Shown here one piece after another: positions 22,285-30,164 of a DNA stretch of 41,243 nucleotides. The notes under the pieces are model-generated. The model worked only from the letters and a program-made list of their open reading frames with translations. It ran no database searches and was not told the DNA's origin. Numbering within the stretch: position 1 is the first letter of the stretch; each line of letters starts with the position of its first letter. Origin of the DNA: JANQHO01 sp965218075 (GTDB lineage: Bacteria; Bacteroidota; Bacteroidia; Flavobacteriales; Schleiferiaceae); contig CBDCJZ010000001.1 in the NCBI GenBank assembly GCA_965218075.1, positions 1 to 41,243 on the forward strand. Direction: 5' to 3'. Both the position numbers and the translations under genes were made by a program.

Positions 22285-22353
22285 ATGCTTGGCGTTTAAT
22301 TGAATGATGTGTAACGCTAGGTGTTTGGGTAGACCTTACGATGCTGGGCGTTT
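22285..22353 (+). repeat. Three iteron-like direct repeats (possible replication origin or operator)
   Basis: ATGCTTGGCGTTT (22285), ACGCTAGGTGTTT (22314) and ATGCTGGGCGTTT (22341) share A(T/C)GCTNGG(C/T)GTTT at spacings of 29 and 27 bases. They lie about 190 bases upstream of the Sak4-like gene. Short repeats near one helical-phase spacing suit an initiator or regulator binding array. An AT-rich stretch follows directly (22354-22390). Confidence 0.5.
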
Positions 22354-22419
22354 GAAGTTTCTTCTCTTTTTTTGTTTTTTTTGGTTTACTTTTTCAGGTA
22401 AATAGGCCATGATTATAAA

Positions 22420-22456
22420 AATTGCCGAGATACCATCCAAAGTAAACTCGGCAATT
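22420..22456 (-). terminator. Hairpin with U-run on the minus strand (possible terminator)
   Basis: AATTGCCGAG pairs perfectly with CTCGGCAATT around a 17-base loop. On the minus strand the stem is followed by TTTTTATAA, like an intrinsic terminator. On the plus strand it is followed by A-rich sequence and could instead act as an operator or leader element for the early unit. Confidence 0.4.
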
Positions 22457-22544
22457 AAAAACAGAAAGTAAGAGTTACTCTAACTTAACCTTAGTCAAAG
22501 TCAAGTCTTACTTCTTAAACAAATTTAACTTAGGAGTGACTTGT

Positions 22545-23552
22545 ATGGAAATCACGACAGGTAAGAAAAGAACCCCTTTCATTTGCATGATTCATGGCCC
22601 TCACGGTGTTGGTAAAACCCATTTCGCCAGCACATTCCCAAAACCGCTCTTTATAGGAACAGAAAATCTCGACGATATTACATGTGCCAGACTTCCTAAA
22701 ATCCGAAACTGGGAAGATTTTAAGGCACAATTGAATTGGGTGAAAAAAGAAAAATCTACAAAAAATAACTATAAAACAATTGTTATCGACTCGATTGACG
22801 GTATCCAATTCTTAAAAGAAAAACAAATCCTGATTAATTCCAATGAACTCACCATGGGCCATGCCTTGGGTGGTTACAATAAGGCCTGGCATCACCTCGC
22901 CAGTGAATTCATGGCAATCGTCTTTGATCACTTTGAAAAAATCGTAGATAAAGGGTTAAACCTTGTTCTTGTCTGCCATTCAGTAAAAAAACAAGTTGAC
23001 GACCTGCTCATGCATGGTACTTATACCCGTTATGAAACCAAACTCCATAGAGATAGTTCCGGCAAAGGCATAGGTACCATGCTAAGCGAATGGATTCCCA
23101 ATATATTTTATATATCTCAAAATGTTTTTTTTAATCAGAAAAAAGAAAAAGGAACTGTTAAAAATTATGCCGACACAACTAAAGAAAGAACCCTTTACAC
23201 TTCACCTGTTCCCTCCATTGAAGCCAAGAACAGAATAAATCTACCAGAACAATTAATCATACCGGAAGGGGGAGGGTATAATGAAATTCTCAAACCCTAT
23301 ATTGAAAAGTTTTATGAGGAAGATAAAGACAAAAAACCAACCGAACAAATCACGGCCTTGAAAATAGAATTAAAAAGTCTTGTCAGTCAATACATGTCCG
23401 GTCATCCCGACTTGGATAAAATAAAAAAGAGGTTAAATGAAATAACCACATTAAGTGAATTGAAAAAAGCGAGTGATTATATCTGTAAGGAAACCAATAT
23501 TAACCCGTATCCACTTGGCAAAGGTAATGATTTAGAAAATGGCAAGACCTAA
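22545..23552 (+). CDS. Sak4-like RecA-fold ATPase (single-strand annealing recombination)
   Basis: 335 residues from ATG 22545 (AGGAG eight bases upstream; the longer GTG form at 22536 would bury the ribosome site). Walker A is GPHGVGKTHF (K24), and Walker B is YKTIVIDSIDG. A QILINSNELTMG/HALGGYNKAW section and VLVCHSVKKQVDD follow, the usual order of phage AAA_24/Sak4 proteins. These work with an SSB to anneal or repair replicating DNA. It is the first gene of the rightward early unit, and the probable SSB gene follows one small gene later, a typical pairing. Confidence 0.78.
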   Translation: MEITTGKKRTPFICMIHGPHGVGKTHFASTFPKPLFIGTENLDDITCARLPKIRNWEDFKAQLNWVKKEKSTKNNYKTIVIDSIDGIQFLKEKQILINSNELTMGHALGGYNKAWHHLASEFMAIVFDHFEKIVDKGLNLVLVCHSVKKQVDDLLMHGTYTRYETKLHRDSSGKGIGTMLSEWIPNIFYISQNVFFNQKKEKGTVKNYADTTKERTLYTSPVPSIEAKNRINLPEQLIIPEGGGYNEILKPYIEKFYEEDKDKKPTEQITALKIELKSLVSQYMSGHPDLDKIKKRLNEITTLSELKKASDYICKETNINPYPLGKGNDLENGKT

Positions 23553-23568
23553 CAATAAGGAGAATTGA

Positions 23569-23826
23569 ATGGAATATATATATTACTCTTTTTTCATTAT
23601 GAATTTTATATTAATTGTTTTATTTTCCATTTGTCTTTTTCATATAAAAACAATCATTAAAAATATTAAAAGTTTAGAGATTGATTATAGATTATTGCTA
23701 GTAAAATGCCATGAAATTATTAGAACACAAGATATGGGGCCTTCACCAAAGACATCCGGAATAACAACAGATCGACAATGCAAGGACAGGGATGGAACAT
23801 GGATAAAAAAGAAGAAGAAAAAATAA
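23569..23826 (+). CDS. Small membrane protein
   Basis: 85 residues behind a clear AAGGAG. One N-terminal transmembrane helix (about residues 7-27, FFIMNFILIVLFSICLFHI) is followed by a basic cytoplasmic-type region ending in six Lys. Unknown role; it lies between the Sak4-like and SSB-like genes in the early unit. Confidence 0.6.
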   Translation: MEYIYYSFFIMNFILIVLFSICLFHIKTIIKNIKSLEIDYRLLLVKCHEIIRTQDMGPSPKTSGITTDRQCKDRDGTWIKKKKKK

Positions 23827-23859
23827 GAAAACTTTTAAACAAAAACAAGGAGAAAAAAA

Positions 23860-24354
23860 ATGAATGAAGAAAAACCAAAACCCATGGGGTTACAAAAAGC
23901 GAAAATTGTTTCGTCAACATTAAAAATTATCCCACCAAAAAACACACCGTTGGTTGAGATTGGATTTGCTGTAAAAGGATATGAAAAAATCATTCCTTTA
24001 AAATTATGGATGTCTCAAACAATTATCAGTAAAGGTTTTAATCAAGGAAAGACACCAACAGAAGTCGCTTTGGATACTTTGGAAGACCTTGATTTTAACG
24101 GAGCTAATGTTTCAGACTTGGGATTTATGGAAGTTGGGGATTTATTTGATACCAACAAGGAATTCACCATTAATGTTGTATTCCAAAGAAAAGATGGAGA
24201 AGTCCTTGAATACTTAGAAGTTAGTTACCTTATTGCCGGTCATCGCCATCAGGCACTTACCCGTGAACAGGTTCATGCCGGTTTTTCTAATATTGACAGC
24301 ATGTGGAAAAAAAAGAAGATAAATAACTTTAAAGAAAATGATCCTCCCTTTTAA
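23860..24354 (+). CDS. SSB-like protein with acidic DPPF tail
   Basis: 164 residues starting at ATG behind AAGGAG. The body is predicted mostly beta with short helices (VEIGFAVKGYEKIIPLKLWM, LEDLDFNGANVSDL, EFTINVVFQRKDGE). It matches the general look of phage proteins that stand in for ssDNA-binding protein beside Sak4-like recombinases. The last residues, ENDPPF, match the acidic-hydrophobic SSB tail (DDDIPF in E. coli) that docks replication and repair partners. I do not recognise the fold itself. Confidence 0.6.
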   Translation: MNEEKPKPMGLQKAKIVSSTLKIIPPKNTPLVEIGFAVKGYEKIIPLKLWMSQTIISKGFNQGKTPTEVALDTLEDLDFNGANVSDLGFMEVGDLFDTNKEFTINVVFQRKDGEVLEYLEVSYLIAGHRHQALTREQVHAGFSNIDSMWKKKKINNFKENDPPF

Positions 24355-24380
24355 AGAAATAATGAAATAAGGAAAAGTTT

Positions 24381-24461
24381 ATGGCATGGTCTGATACAAC
24401 TGCATTCTCGATAACAATTATTTGTATAACGGTTTTTTTAGTTTACGCAATTAAAGATTAA
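24381..24461 (+). CDS. 26-residue membrane peptide
   Basis: MAWSDTTAFSITIICITVFL then VYAIKD and stop, with AAGGA a proper distance before the ATG. A single transmembrane helix with a short acidic/basic end. It sits in a 130-base gap between two early genes in the same direction, which favours a real small gene. Confidence 0.5.
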   Translation: MAWSDTTAFSITIICITVFLVYAIKD

Positions 24462-24487
24462 CTTTATAAAATGAGGTGAAAATCTAA

Positions 24488-24952
24488 ATGAAAAAAGAAT
24501 TAAAAGAATTACCGGATAAACCTTCTGAATTAGTCGAACTTGCAATTAAAGACTTAATGCTTTGTCATGAAGACCCTCGTTATGAGATCGAATATGGAGT
24601 ATGGCATCGTACTTATTCCAACAGTAAACAATGTTATGTTTGTTTTGCCGGAAGCGTGATCGCCCAAACGTTACAGGCCTGTCCATCTAATATAGTTTCG
24701 CCATTGAATTTTATTCTTGATTCTTCGCCACTAAGTTATAGACAGATACACAAGTTATATGCATTATCCTCTTTTTCTTTTGGGATTTATCGTGATTTTT
24801 TACAATACTTCATAGATTATGAGGCCCATGACACTTCCAAGATTGAATCTTTATTAAATAGACTAGGTAGCATGCGTGAGGAACCGTCCGTACCGGACGG
24901 AATTAAACTTGCAAAGAAGGCCATTAAAATATTAAAGGAAAATAACTTGTGA
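24488..24952 (+). CDS. Conserved phage-type hypothetical protein
   Basis: 154 residues. The segment GVWHRTYSNSKQCYVCFAGS, followed by VIAQTL, holds a CxVCxAGxV pattern that I associate with small phage early proteins of unknown function. Helical C-terminus (IKLAKKAIKILKENNL). The ribosome site is weak (GAGG eleven bases upstream). The stop overlaps the next start. Confidence 0.6.
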   Translation: MKKELKELPDKPSELVELAIKDLMLCHEDPRYEIEYGVWHRTYSNSKQCYVCFAGSVIAQTLQACPSNIVSPLNFILDSSPLSYRQIHKLYALSSFSFGIYRDFLQYFIDYEAHDTSKIESLLNRLGSMREEPSVPDGIKLAKKAIKILKENNL

Positions 24953-25110
24953 AAAAAACAGGGACTAGTTATGAGTTTAATCTTTGGCCCGTCATCCTTA
25001 TTCTTTTATTTTTCTTAGGGGCGGACGGGTGCGTAGCAAGAAAAATGGGGGAATGGTCTTATCACATAGAAAAACAACATAGCAAACTTAAACAGGAGAT
25101 TGGAAGATGA
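24949..25110 (+). CDS. Small membrane-anchored protein, 53 residues
   Basis: The GTG at 24949 overlaps the previous stop (GTGA). A single hydrophobic helix (WPVILILLFFLGADGCVA) is followed by a basic, helical tail. The Cys after the helix is only weakly lipobox-like (ADGC). Coupled translation and in-frame length support a gene. Confidence 0.5.
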   Translation: MKKTGTSYEFNLWPVILILLFFLGADGCVARKMGEWSYHIEKQHSKLKQEIGR

Positions 25111-25231
25111 ATATCACCTGGATAAAGATAAAATCGCTAAAGATTTAGCAGCGGGAATAGAAATAAAGGGGGTGACAATAGAAAACAATAGGCCTATAAG
25201 ATTCACAAGAAAAGGAGAGATCGGTGCATGA
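25100..25231 (+). CDS. Small hypothetical protein, 43 residues
   Basis: TTG start inside the end of the preceding gene; frame LEDEYHLDKDKIAKDLAAGI, then EIKGVTIENNRPIRFTRKGE. Composition looks genuine, and its stop overlaps the start of the next gene. The start is uncertain because the AGGAG here is better placed for an ATG at 25107 that opens only 13 codons in another frame. Confidence 0.35.
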   Translation: MEDEYHLDKDKIAKDLAAGIEIKGVTIENNRPIRFTRKGEIGA

Positions 25232-25442
25232 TGAAGATGTTAAAATGAACGCCAACCAAAAACAAAAAGATTATATCGAAACTGTCATAGAAAAAGAAAT
25301 GGTCGACATTGAAGAAACAGTTAGACTAATATCCGATGAAAAGCATTATATAAAACTTTGCATGAAATGTGCCGTATTAACAGTTTTACATAAGACCTTT
25401 GATGAAATAAATCGTAAACAAGAAAAGATTCCTGACAATTAA
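25224..25442 (+). CDS. Small hypothetical protein, helical
   Basis: 72 residues from GTG 25224 with AGGAG six bases upstream. Acid/basic helices throughout (KQKDYIETVIEKEMVDIEET, then KLCMKCAVLTVLHKTFDEIN). No domain recognised. Part of the tightly packed early unit. Confidence 0.55.
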   Translation: MHDEDVKMNANQKQKDYIETVIEKEMVDIEETVRLISDEKHYIKLCMKCAVLTVLHKTFDEINRKQEKIPDN

Positions 25443-25456
25443 AATTAAGGAAAATA

Positions 25457-25720
25457 ATGAAAATTACAATTGAGGACATCGATTATTTTATGAAAAGTTA
25501 TGAAAGGACATCTGTTGCGAGTATGGGTATAGGTGAAGGTTGTTTTGATGATTTATATCCCGAAAACAAAAAGCTTCAGTTTGTTGATCTATTGGATGAT
25601 TTTAGACTCTTAATAGATGAAAGCGATGAATTTAAAAAGTACCTTCGGGAATATTTGGTTTTGAAATATAAAGTAAAAGGGGGCCGTGGTGATGAAAACC
25701 AACGAAGGGAAAACAAATGA
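25457..25720 (+). CDS. Small hypothetical protein
   Basis: 87 residues behind TTAAGGAAAATA. Acidic centre (FVDLLDDFRLLIDESDEFKK) and a basic C-terminus. No recognised family. Its stop overlaps the next ATG, so the two are coupled. Confidence 0.55.
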   Translation: MKITIEDIDYFMKSYERTSVASMGIGEGCFDDLYPENKKLQFVDLLDDFRLLIDESDEFKKYLREYLVLKYKVKGGRGDENQRRENK

Positions 25721-26175
25721 CATATAAAAAAATCACATGTGAAACAACTAAGAAAAATCTCAATCTTGTTATTAAAGTTTTAGAAAAGACACCTCAGTCC
25801 AATTTCGATATGAGGTATTATTTGAAAAATAAAACCGATCACGATATCATTACATTCAAGGATTATCTTAAGCGTGATTTTTGTGGAACTTCAGGTTGTG
25901 TTCTCGGAATGTGTGCCTTTTCCAAAATAAAAGAACTACAATTTACAAAAGAATGCTTCCCGTACAGATGCATTGAAATTGCTGATTGGGATGAATACTC
26001 CAGAATAAAATTTCCTTTTATCAATGGGCAGGATTGGTCTTTTTTGTTCAGTCCTTATTGGTGCGGCCATGATAACTCTCCTTACGGTGCAGTTCAAAGA
26101 GTAAAGCTATGTTTAGAAAAAGGTATCCCGCAGGATTGGGATTGGCATGATTATGCTTACGGATGGTGTTCGTGA
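25717..26175 (+). CDS. Conserved phage-type hypothetical protein, Cys-rich
   Basis: 152 residues. The FCGTSGCVLGMCAF motif near residue 60, followed by aromatic-rich WDWHDYAYGW at the end, resembles a group of small phage proteins of unknown role with a CGTxxCxxG core. It may be related in style to the 24488 gene, which also pairs Cys and aromatic residues. Start overlaps the previous gene by 4 nt. Confidence 0.6.
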   Translation: MTYKKITCETTKKNLNLVIKVLEKTPQSNFDMRYYLKNKTDHDIITFKDYLKRDFCGTSGCVLGMCAFSKIKELQFTKECFPYRCIEIADWDEYSRIKFPFINGQDWSFLFSPYWCGHDNSPYGAVQRVKLCLEKGIPQDWDWHDYAYGWCS

Positions 26176-26861
26176 AAGTTGTGATTGTTTCCGACACCCA
26201 TTTATTGCTTCAGGAAGAAATTCCTGTTCCCGATGGTGATATTCTTATCCATTGTGGTGATTGTTTGAACAGTGGGGATTTTAAAGAACTTCCCGGATTT
26301 TTAAATTGGTTCTTTGGCCTGAACTTCCCGCACAAAATATTAGTTCCTGGAAATCATGATTTCTGTTTTGATAATGAATACAACAACCTTTCCCTGAAAG
26401 AAGTGACTAAATTTAATGGAGCAGGGCAACAAGTCCATTTATTAATAGATCAATCGATTGAAATTGAAGGAGTTAAATTTCACGGTAGTCCCTGGCAGGG
26501 ATCACTTCCCTTCTGGGCATGTTACAGAGGTGAAAAATTTAGAAAATTGGCCTGGGCATCCATTCCTAACAATCTTGATTTCTTGATCACGCATGTTCCA
26601 CCGTTTGGTATATTAGATCAGGCGTATCTTTATATACCAGGTGGTTATCCAGATAGGAGTAAAAAAATAAGTACAGGAAACAAGCTCTTGAGGGAATTTG
26701 TGTTAGAGAAAAGACCCAAGTATCATGCATTCGGACATATACATGAAGCTGCTGGCGTTCATAAAGAAAATGGAACGACATTTATAAATGCAGCAAATTT
26801 AAATAGGGATTATAAATACCAGAATGCTCCTGTTTGTGTGGAGGTTGAAACCAAAAAATGA
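26163..26861 (+). CDS. Calcineurin-like metallophosphoesterase
   Basis: 232 residues. All five metal-site blocks are visible: SDTH near the start, HCGD, GNHD, THVPP and FGHIHE. It is a two-metal phosphoesterase of the small bacterial type that cleaves phosphodiesters or phosphomonoesters; substrate unknown. The start may be ATG 26163 or GTG 26172, which overlaps the upstream stop as GTGA. Phages commonly carry such enzymes in early units for nucleic acid end processing or nucleotide turnover. Confidence 0.85.
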   Translation: MVFVKVVIVSDTHLLLQEEIPVPDGDILIHCGDCLNSGDFKELPGFLNWFFGLNFPHKILVPGNHDFCFDNEYNNLSLKEVTKFNGAGQQVHLLIDQSIEIEGVKFHGSPWQGSLPFWACYRGEKFRKLAWASIPNNLDFLITHVPPFGILDQAYLYIPGGYPDRSKKISTGNKLLREFVLEKRPKYHAFGHIHEAAGVHKENGTTFINAANLNRDYKYQNAPVCVEVETKK

Positions 26862-27136
26862 GCAAGCAATATAAAGATTATTTAAATGATACAGAAATTT
26901 CCCTTGAGTATTTTCGGGATTTTGATTTTTTCATAAAGACCGTTTTTGAAAAGGCATCGAAGGATCACAATGTTTCAAATCCGGATCATGTGTTTGGGTT
27001 GCTTTATACAAGCATTGTTTTAAGATTAATGGATAACCTGGGTAAACATCCATCAATAATCAATAATGACATAAAGAAACATCAATTATTAAAAGAATGT
27101 AAAAGAATGTTACTAAAGGGAGCAGATGGTAAATAA
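26858..27136 (+). CDS. Small hypothetical protein
   Basis: 92 residues, ATG overlapping the upstream stop (ATGA). Mainly helical, acidic first half (YKDYLNDTEISLEYFRDFDF), then SIVLRLMDNLGKHPSIINND. No recognised domain. Confidence 0.5.
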   Translation: MSKQYKDYLNDTEISLEYFRDFDFFIKTVFEKASKDHNVSNPDHVFGLLYTSIVLRLMDNLGKHPSIINNDIKKHQLLKECKRMLLKGADGK

Positions 27137-27148
27137 CAGAGGTAGTAG

Positions 27149-27358
27149 ATGAAATGGTTAAAAGTTTTAAATCCACTTGCAAATAGGCCCCGTGCATTCA
27201 TAAAGCATTTCCGTGGAAGTCGTAGTGTTTTCAATTCAATTAAATACATAGTGACCAATCGTTTCAGAGATGAAGAACTAAATACTGTATCAATGTCTTA
27301 TTTTCCGGATAATCTTATCTCACAAAGATGGATATTAAATAAAGGAAAGATAAGATGA
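27149..27358 (+). CDS. Small basic hypothetical protein, last gene of the rightward unit
   Basis: 69 residues, rich in Arg/Lys (NRPRAFIKHFRGSRSVFNSI). No recognised family. It ends 10 bases before the stop of the convergent VRR-NUC gene, and no hairpin terminator is visible at the meeting point. Confidence 0.45.
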   Translation: MKWLKVLNPLANRPRAFIKHFRGSRSVFNSIKYIVTNRFRDEELNTVSMSYFPDNLISQRWILNKGKIR

Positions 27359-27368
27359 ATTATAAAAC

Positions 27369-27839
27369 TCAACAAAGAAACGGAACAGACGGAATATAAA
27401 CGTATTTCGGCTCATGTTTAATAATATATTGAACATGTTTTATACCTGAAACAAATCCCCCGAACAAACCACTTTTTGAAATTGCCGTCTTTAAAAAAGC
27501 ATATTGATTTTTTAATGTTTTATTCGCTTTTTTCTCAATGTTTTTTTCCAAAGTAAAACATTTATCCCAATTGGATATCCTCTTTAAAATATCAGGAGAT
27601 TTTACTTCAAAGAAATAGGCCCTTCCATCTTTCGCATGGAAAATATCCGAAATACCATTTACATAATATTCGTTTTTAAAAGGAATCATTATTGTTTTAC
27701 CATCTTTAACAAGAGGTTTCCCGCCCATTTCAAGTTTTATTGTTATGCCTTTTCTCAAGAATAGATAATCGAGTATGGCCTTCTGGCAATCGGCCTCAGT
27801 TGTTTTGATCGTAACACCCGTTAGGTTAATCGCATTCAT
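27369..27839 (-). CDS. VRR-NUC domain nuclease
   Basis: 156 residues from ATG 27839 (a longer form from 27857 is possible). The core NGISDIFHAKDGRAYFFEVK gives the D-x(n)-ExK catalytic set of VRR-NUC (PF08774) nucleases, preceded by TEADCQKAILDYLFLRKG, the usual N-terminal helix. Stand-alone VRR-NUC proteins are common in phages and can act on Holliday junctions or flaps. It is the last gene of the long leftward unit and overlaps the endolysin gene by 14 nt. Confidence 0.8.
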   Translation of the reverse strand: MNAINLTGVTIKTTEADCQKAILDYLFLRKGITIKLEMGGKPLVKDGKTIMIPFKNEYYVNGISDIFHAKDGRAYFFEVKSPDILKRISNWDKCFTLEKNIEKKANKTLKNQYAFLKTAISKSGLFGGFVSGIKHVQYIIKHEPKYVYIPSVPFLC

Positions 27840-28383
27840 GCTGGATTCTTTTATCAATCAAATCATGGGCCGTCATAAAAGGTATTTCACTCCCGTCGTT
27901 ATCGAATCCCCATAAAGTTCGTGAACCTTCTCCGTGAATATGATGAGTTAAATTAAGGTAAACCCCTTGACTTAAATATTGGTTCCAATTAATCATGAAA
28001 AACCAGTCGTAAATATCCCATGAGTCATCTTTATAGGCCGTCCACACCTGACAAGAATCCCATCCGCCCAAATATTCATAATAAAAATCAATTGCAGCAC
28101 AATGACGATGCATGGAGTTCGTACTTTGCGGACGGCAATTTGAAGTTATTACCATTTTCCTGACACCTCTCTTCTCGTCCTTTGCCCTTTTTGTTTCCAT
28201 CGTGCAAGCAAGGATTACAGGAAGAATGTCCATCTTGGCGTAATCGACTTCAATCGAATCCTCATGAATACAATGGGCCAATGTCATTTCATTGGCCTCT
28301 TCTACGGTAAGACGAGCTTCAACAAGTGGAAAGGTCTCTTTGCCACAAGCTATTAAAAAAACAATAAATATAAAATTTCTCAT
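27826..28383 (-). CDS. Putative lipoprotein endolysin, M15-type peptidase
   Basis: 185 residues from ATG 28383, eight bases after the upstream stop. The N-terminus MRNFIFIVFLIACGK is a short signal with lipobox (LIAC). The core STNSMHRHCAAIDFYYEY fits SxHxxGxAxD of the M15/VanY zinc peptidases with Cys in place of Gly, preceded by VITSNCRP (usually TSGYR). LTHHIHGE could supply the last zinc His. It should cut peptidoglycan cross-links. A lipid-anchored endolysin would be unusual; a host-range or moron carboxypeptidase is the alternative. Confidence 0.6.
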   Translation of the reverse strand: MRNFIFIVFLIACGKETFPLVEARLTVEEANEMTLAHCIHEDSIEVDYAKMDILPVILACTMETKRAKDEKRGVRKMVITSNCRPQSTNSMHRHCAAIDFYYEYLGGWDSCQVWTAYKDDSWDIYDWFFMINWNQYLSQGVYLNLTHHIHGEGSRTLWGFDNDGSEIPFMTAHDLIDKRIQHECD

Positions 28384-28390
28384 AAAATAC

Positions 28391-28618
28391 TCATTGAGAT
28401 GGATTAGAACCGTAAATAGGGAAATCATCAACATCAATCTTTACGATATTATCTTGTTGATATCCATCAATCAATGTTACATGCCAAGAACGACCTTCAT
28501 CCCAAGAATATATTGATTTTAACTGACTAAGCAAATAACACTCTTGACCAGTATGTATTTCCCCGCTCTCTTCATCTTTCGTACTAAAAGTTAATTTTAA
28601 ATATTTCATCGTCGACAT
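28391..28618 (-). CDS. Small hypothetical protein
   Basis: 75 residues, beta-rich (MKYLKLTFSTKDEESGEIHT; SWHVTLIDGYQQDNIVKIDV). No motif recognised. Lies in the packed lysis/accessory block, three bases after the preceding gene. Confidence 0.55.
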   Translation of the reverse strand: MSTMKYLKLTFSTKDEESGEIHTGQECYLLSQLKSIYSWDEGRSWHVTLIDGYQQDNIVKIDVDDFPIYGSNPSQ

Positions 28619-28621
28619 TTA

Positions 28622-28807
28622 TTAATCCCAAGAGGCCATATCTATGAAAGGTATCTGAATTTCATTCGCTGTCTGGACATTCCATACATTCAAATACCAT
28701 TGATCGTTTTTAAAATATATTCCTTCAGGGATAATATGCAGAGAATTCAAGCGTGACTTGAGCATGATGTGAACGGACTTTTTTTCAATTGATTCCTTGT
28801 CTCTCAT
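28622..28807 (-). CDS. Small hypothetical protein
   Basis: 61 residues, starts ATG overlapping the upstream stop. Contains EGIYFKNDQWYLNVWNVQTA; no recognised domain. The packed spacing on both sides is the main support. Confidence 0.5.
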   Translation of the reverse strand: MRDKESIEKKSVHIMLKSRLNSLHIIPEGIYFKNDQWYLNVWNVQTANEIQIPFIDMASWD

Positions 28808-29829
28808 TTTTTATATGCCTTAAAATAACCTTTATGTTTTTTTAAAGGGGTAAATTCAACCCCTTCCACGATAAGTATTCGTCCTTCCAATTCCTCATCG
28901 CCCCATACTTTTAATTTTTTCCATGATGGTTGATAAACCATCAATGGGCGATTGGGCGGAGACCGGTGAAATAAAGTTATTTCGGCCTCTTCCCCTTTTA
29001 AATTTGATCCTTGATGATATTTTTTACCTTCCAACCAGTCCACTGTTATTTCGATAGGGTCGTTATCGCTGTTATCAATTTCAGGGTGTTTATCTTTAAC
29101 CGGTTGCGCCCACTGTTCCATGGCCCAATCTTTTTTGTTTTTGTTTTCGGGAGCGGATGCGGTAGGTAAAAGGAGTGGACTGAGTCCCATTTCCGCCATG
29201 ACCGAACGGCCAAAGCTTTCAATGGATTCGTTTAAGTATACTGCAAGTCCTTCGTTGTATTCCCTCTTTGATAATCTCCTTCGTAAATTATTCATCTCCC
29301 GTTGGTGTTTCACCCAAAAGTCGACATAATATTTTCTTGATCTTGCCGGTTTGTTATAAATATTTTCCCATGAAATTCCACCAGGCCCTCCCTTTCCTGA
29401 CTTTTTGACTTCATTGTAGTTGATTTCATCGTTGGAAAGGTTTTCGATGCGGTCTAATTCTTCTTCAAGTTCGTTTATTTCCTGATTGCGATCATTGAAG
29501 GTATCGATTATTTCTTGTATCAATTTCTTTGTTTGTTTCCTGGCCTCTATTTCCCATTCTTTTTTTAATTGCTCTTCTTTAAGTTTCGCTTCAAACGCTT
29601 GCCGTTCGTCAAGCATATCTCTTCGTTCCTGTCGCTCTCTTGCAATTTTATCCTCGACCATGATCTTATTGTGAACTTTTTTAATAACCCTCAAGTATTC
29701 ATTCTTTTGAAATGGATCTTTGCATTGAATGAACCGGTCAACGTTATATTGATATTGAGGTAACAACTCATGGGCAATATAAGACGACCCCGGTTTATAA
29801 TCTTCTGGCAATGTTGGATATTTATCCAT
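28804..29829 (-). CDS. Coiled-coil protein of unknown function
   Basis: 341 residues without signal or membrane segment. A long charged coiled coil spans about residues 45-140 (RQERRDMLDERQAFEAKLKE, KLIQEIIDTFNDRNQEINEL). A Gly-rich turn (KSGKGGPGGISWENIY) and further helices follow, and the C-terminal 100 residues look beta (EITLFHRSPPNRPLMVYQPS). It could be a minor virion, fibre-related or regulatory protein; position in the late unit only says it is probably made late. Confidence 0.55.
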   Translation of the reverse strand: MDKYPTLPEDYKPGSSYIAHELLPQYQYNVDRFIQCKDPFQKNEYLRVIKKVHNKIMVEDKIARERQERRDMLDERQAFEAKLKEEQLKKEWEIEARKQTKKLIQEIIDTFNDRNQEINELEEELDRIENLSNDEINYNEVKKSGKGGPGGISWENIYNKPARSRKYYVDFWVKHQREMNNLRRRLSKREYNEGLAVYLNESIESFGRSVMAEMGLSPLLLPTASAPENKNKKDWAMEQWAQPVKDKHPEIDNSDNDPIEITVDWLEGKKYHQGSNLKGEEAEITLFHRSPPNRPLMVYQPSWKKLKVWGDEELEGRILIVEGVEFTPLKKHKGYFKAYKK

Positions 29830-29843
29830 GGCAGATTTCTCCC

Positions 29844-30164
29844 TTAAGGTAAATTGCTTTTAAGTTTAGCATCAACCCTAATAATGGATTTGTCCATATC
29901 GTGAATGCTTTTTTTGATAAGGTTAAGATCATCCCTTCTCTCTTTAATAGATGCTCGAATTACAGATAAGACAACAGTAAGAAGCACTGTATTAATCGAA
30001 AGGATTATTTCAGTGAGAACTAAAGGCGTACTCCAAACTACCGGTAATTTTGCTAATGCTTCAAAGCATAAAAAAGAACCCAGCATCCAAAAACAAGTGA
30101 GCTTGCCGAAGCGAATAAGAGGCCCCATAAAAAATCCATTATTGATTATCCTCGCATATCTCAA
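29844..30164 (-). CDS. Two-helix membrane protein, holin-like candidate
   Basis: 106 residues from ATG 30164, or 94 from ATG 30128. Two hydrophobic helices (about 25-42, CFWMLGSFLCFEALAKL; and 48-70, VLTEIILSINTVLLTVVLSV) are followed by a charged coiled-coil tail. This is the layout of many phage holins or antiholins. It is near the lysis genes but about 1.5 kb from the endolysin. The alternative is an accessory membrane protein. Confidence 0.45.
   Translation of the reverse strand: MRYARIINNGFFMGPLIRFGKLTCFWMLGSFLCFEALAKLPVVWSTPLVLTEIILSINTVLLTVVLSVIRASIKERRDDLNLIKKSIHDMDKSIIRVDAKLKSNLP

Noticed and set aside
19940..22353. CRISPR array
   Set aside because: Repeats here are short-period or iteron-like without regular repeat-spacer units; no array was seen anywhere in the window.
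25107..25148. 13-codon ATG frame behind a good AGGAG
   Set aside because: Too short and without recognisable features; the overlapping 43-codon TTG frame looks more like protein, though the start remains unclear.
27355..27402. 14-codon frame overlapping the end of the last rightward gene
   Set aside because: Only coupling (ATGA) supports it; it runs into the convergent VRR-NUC gene.
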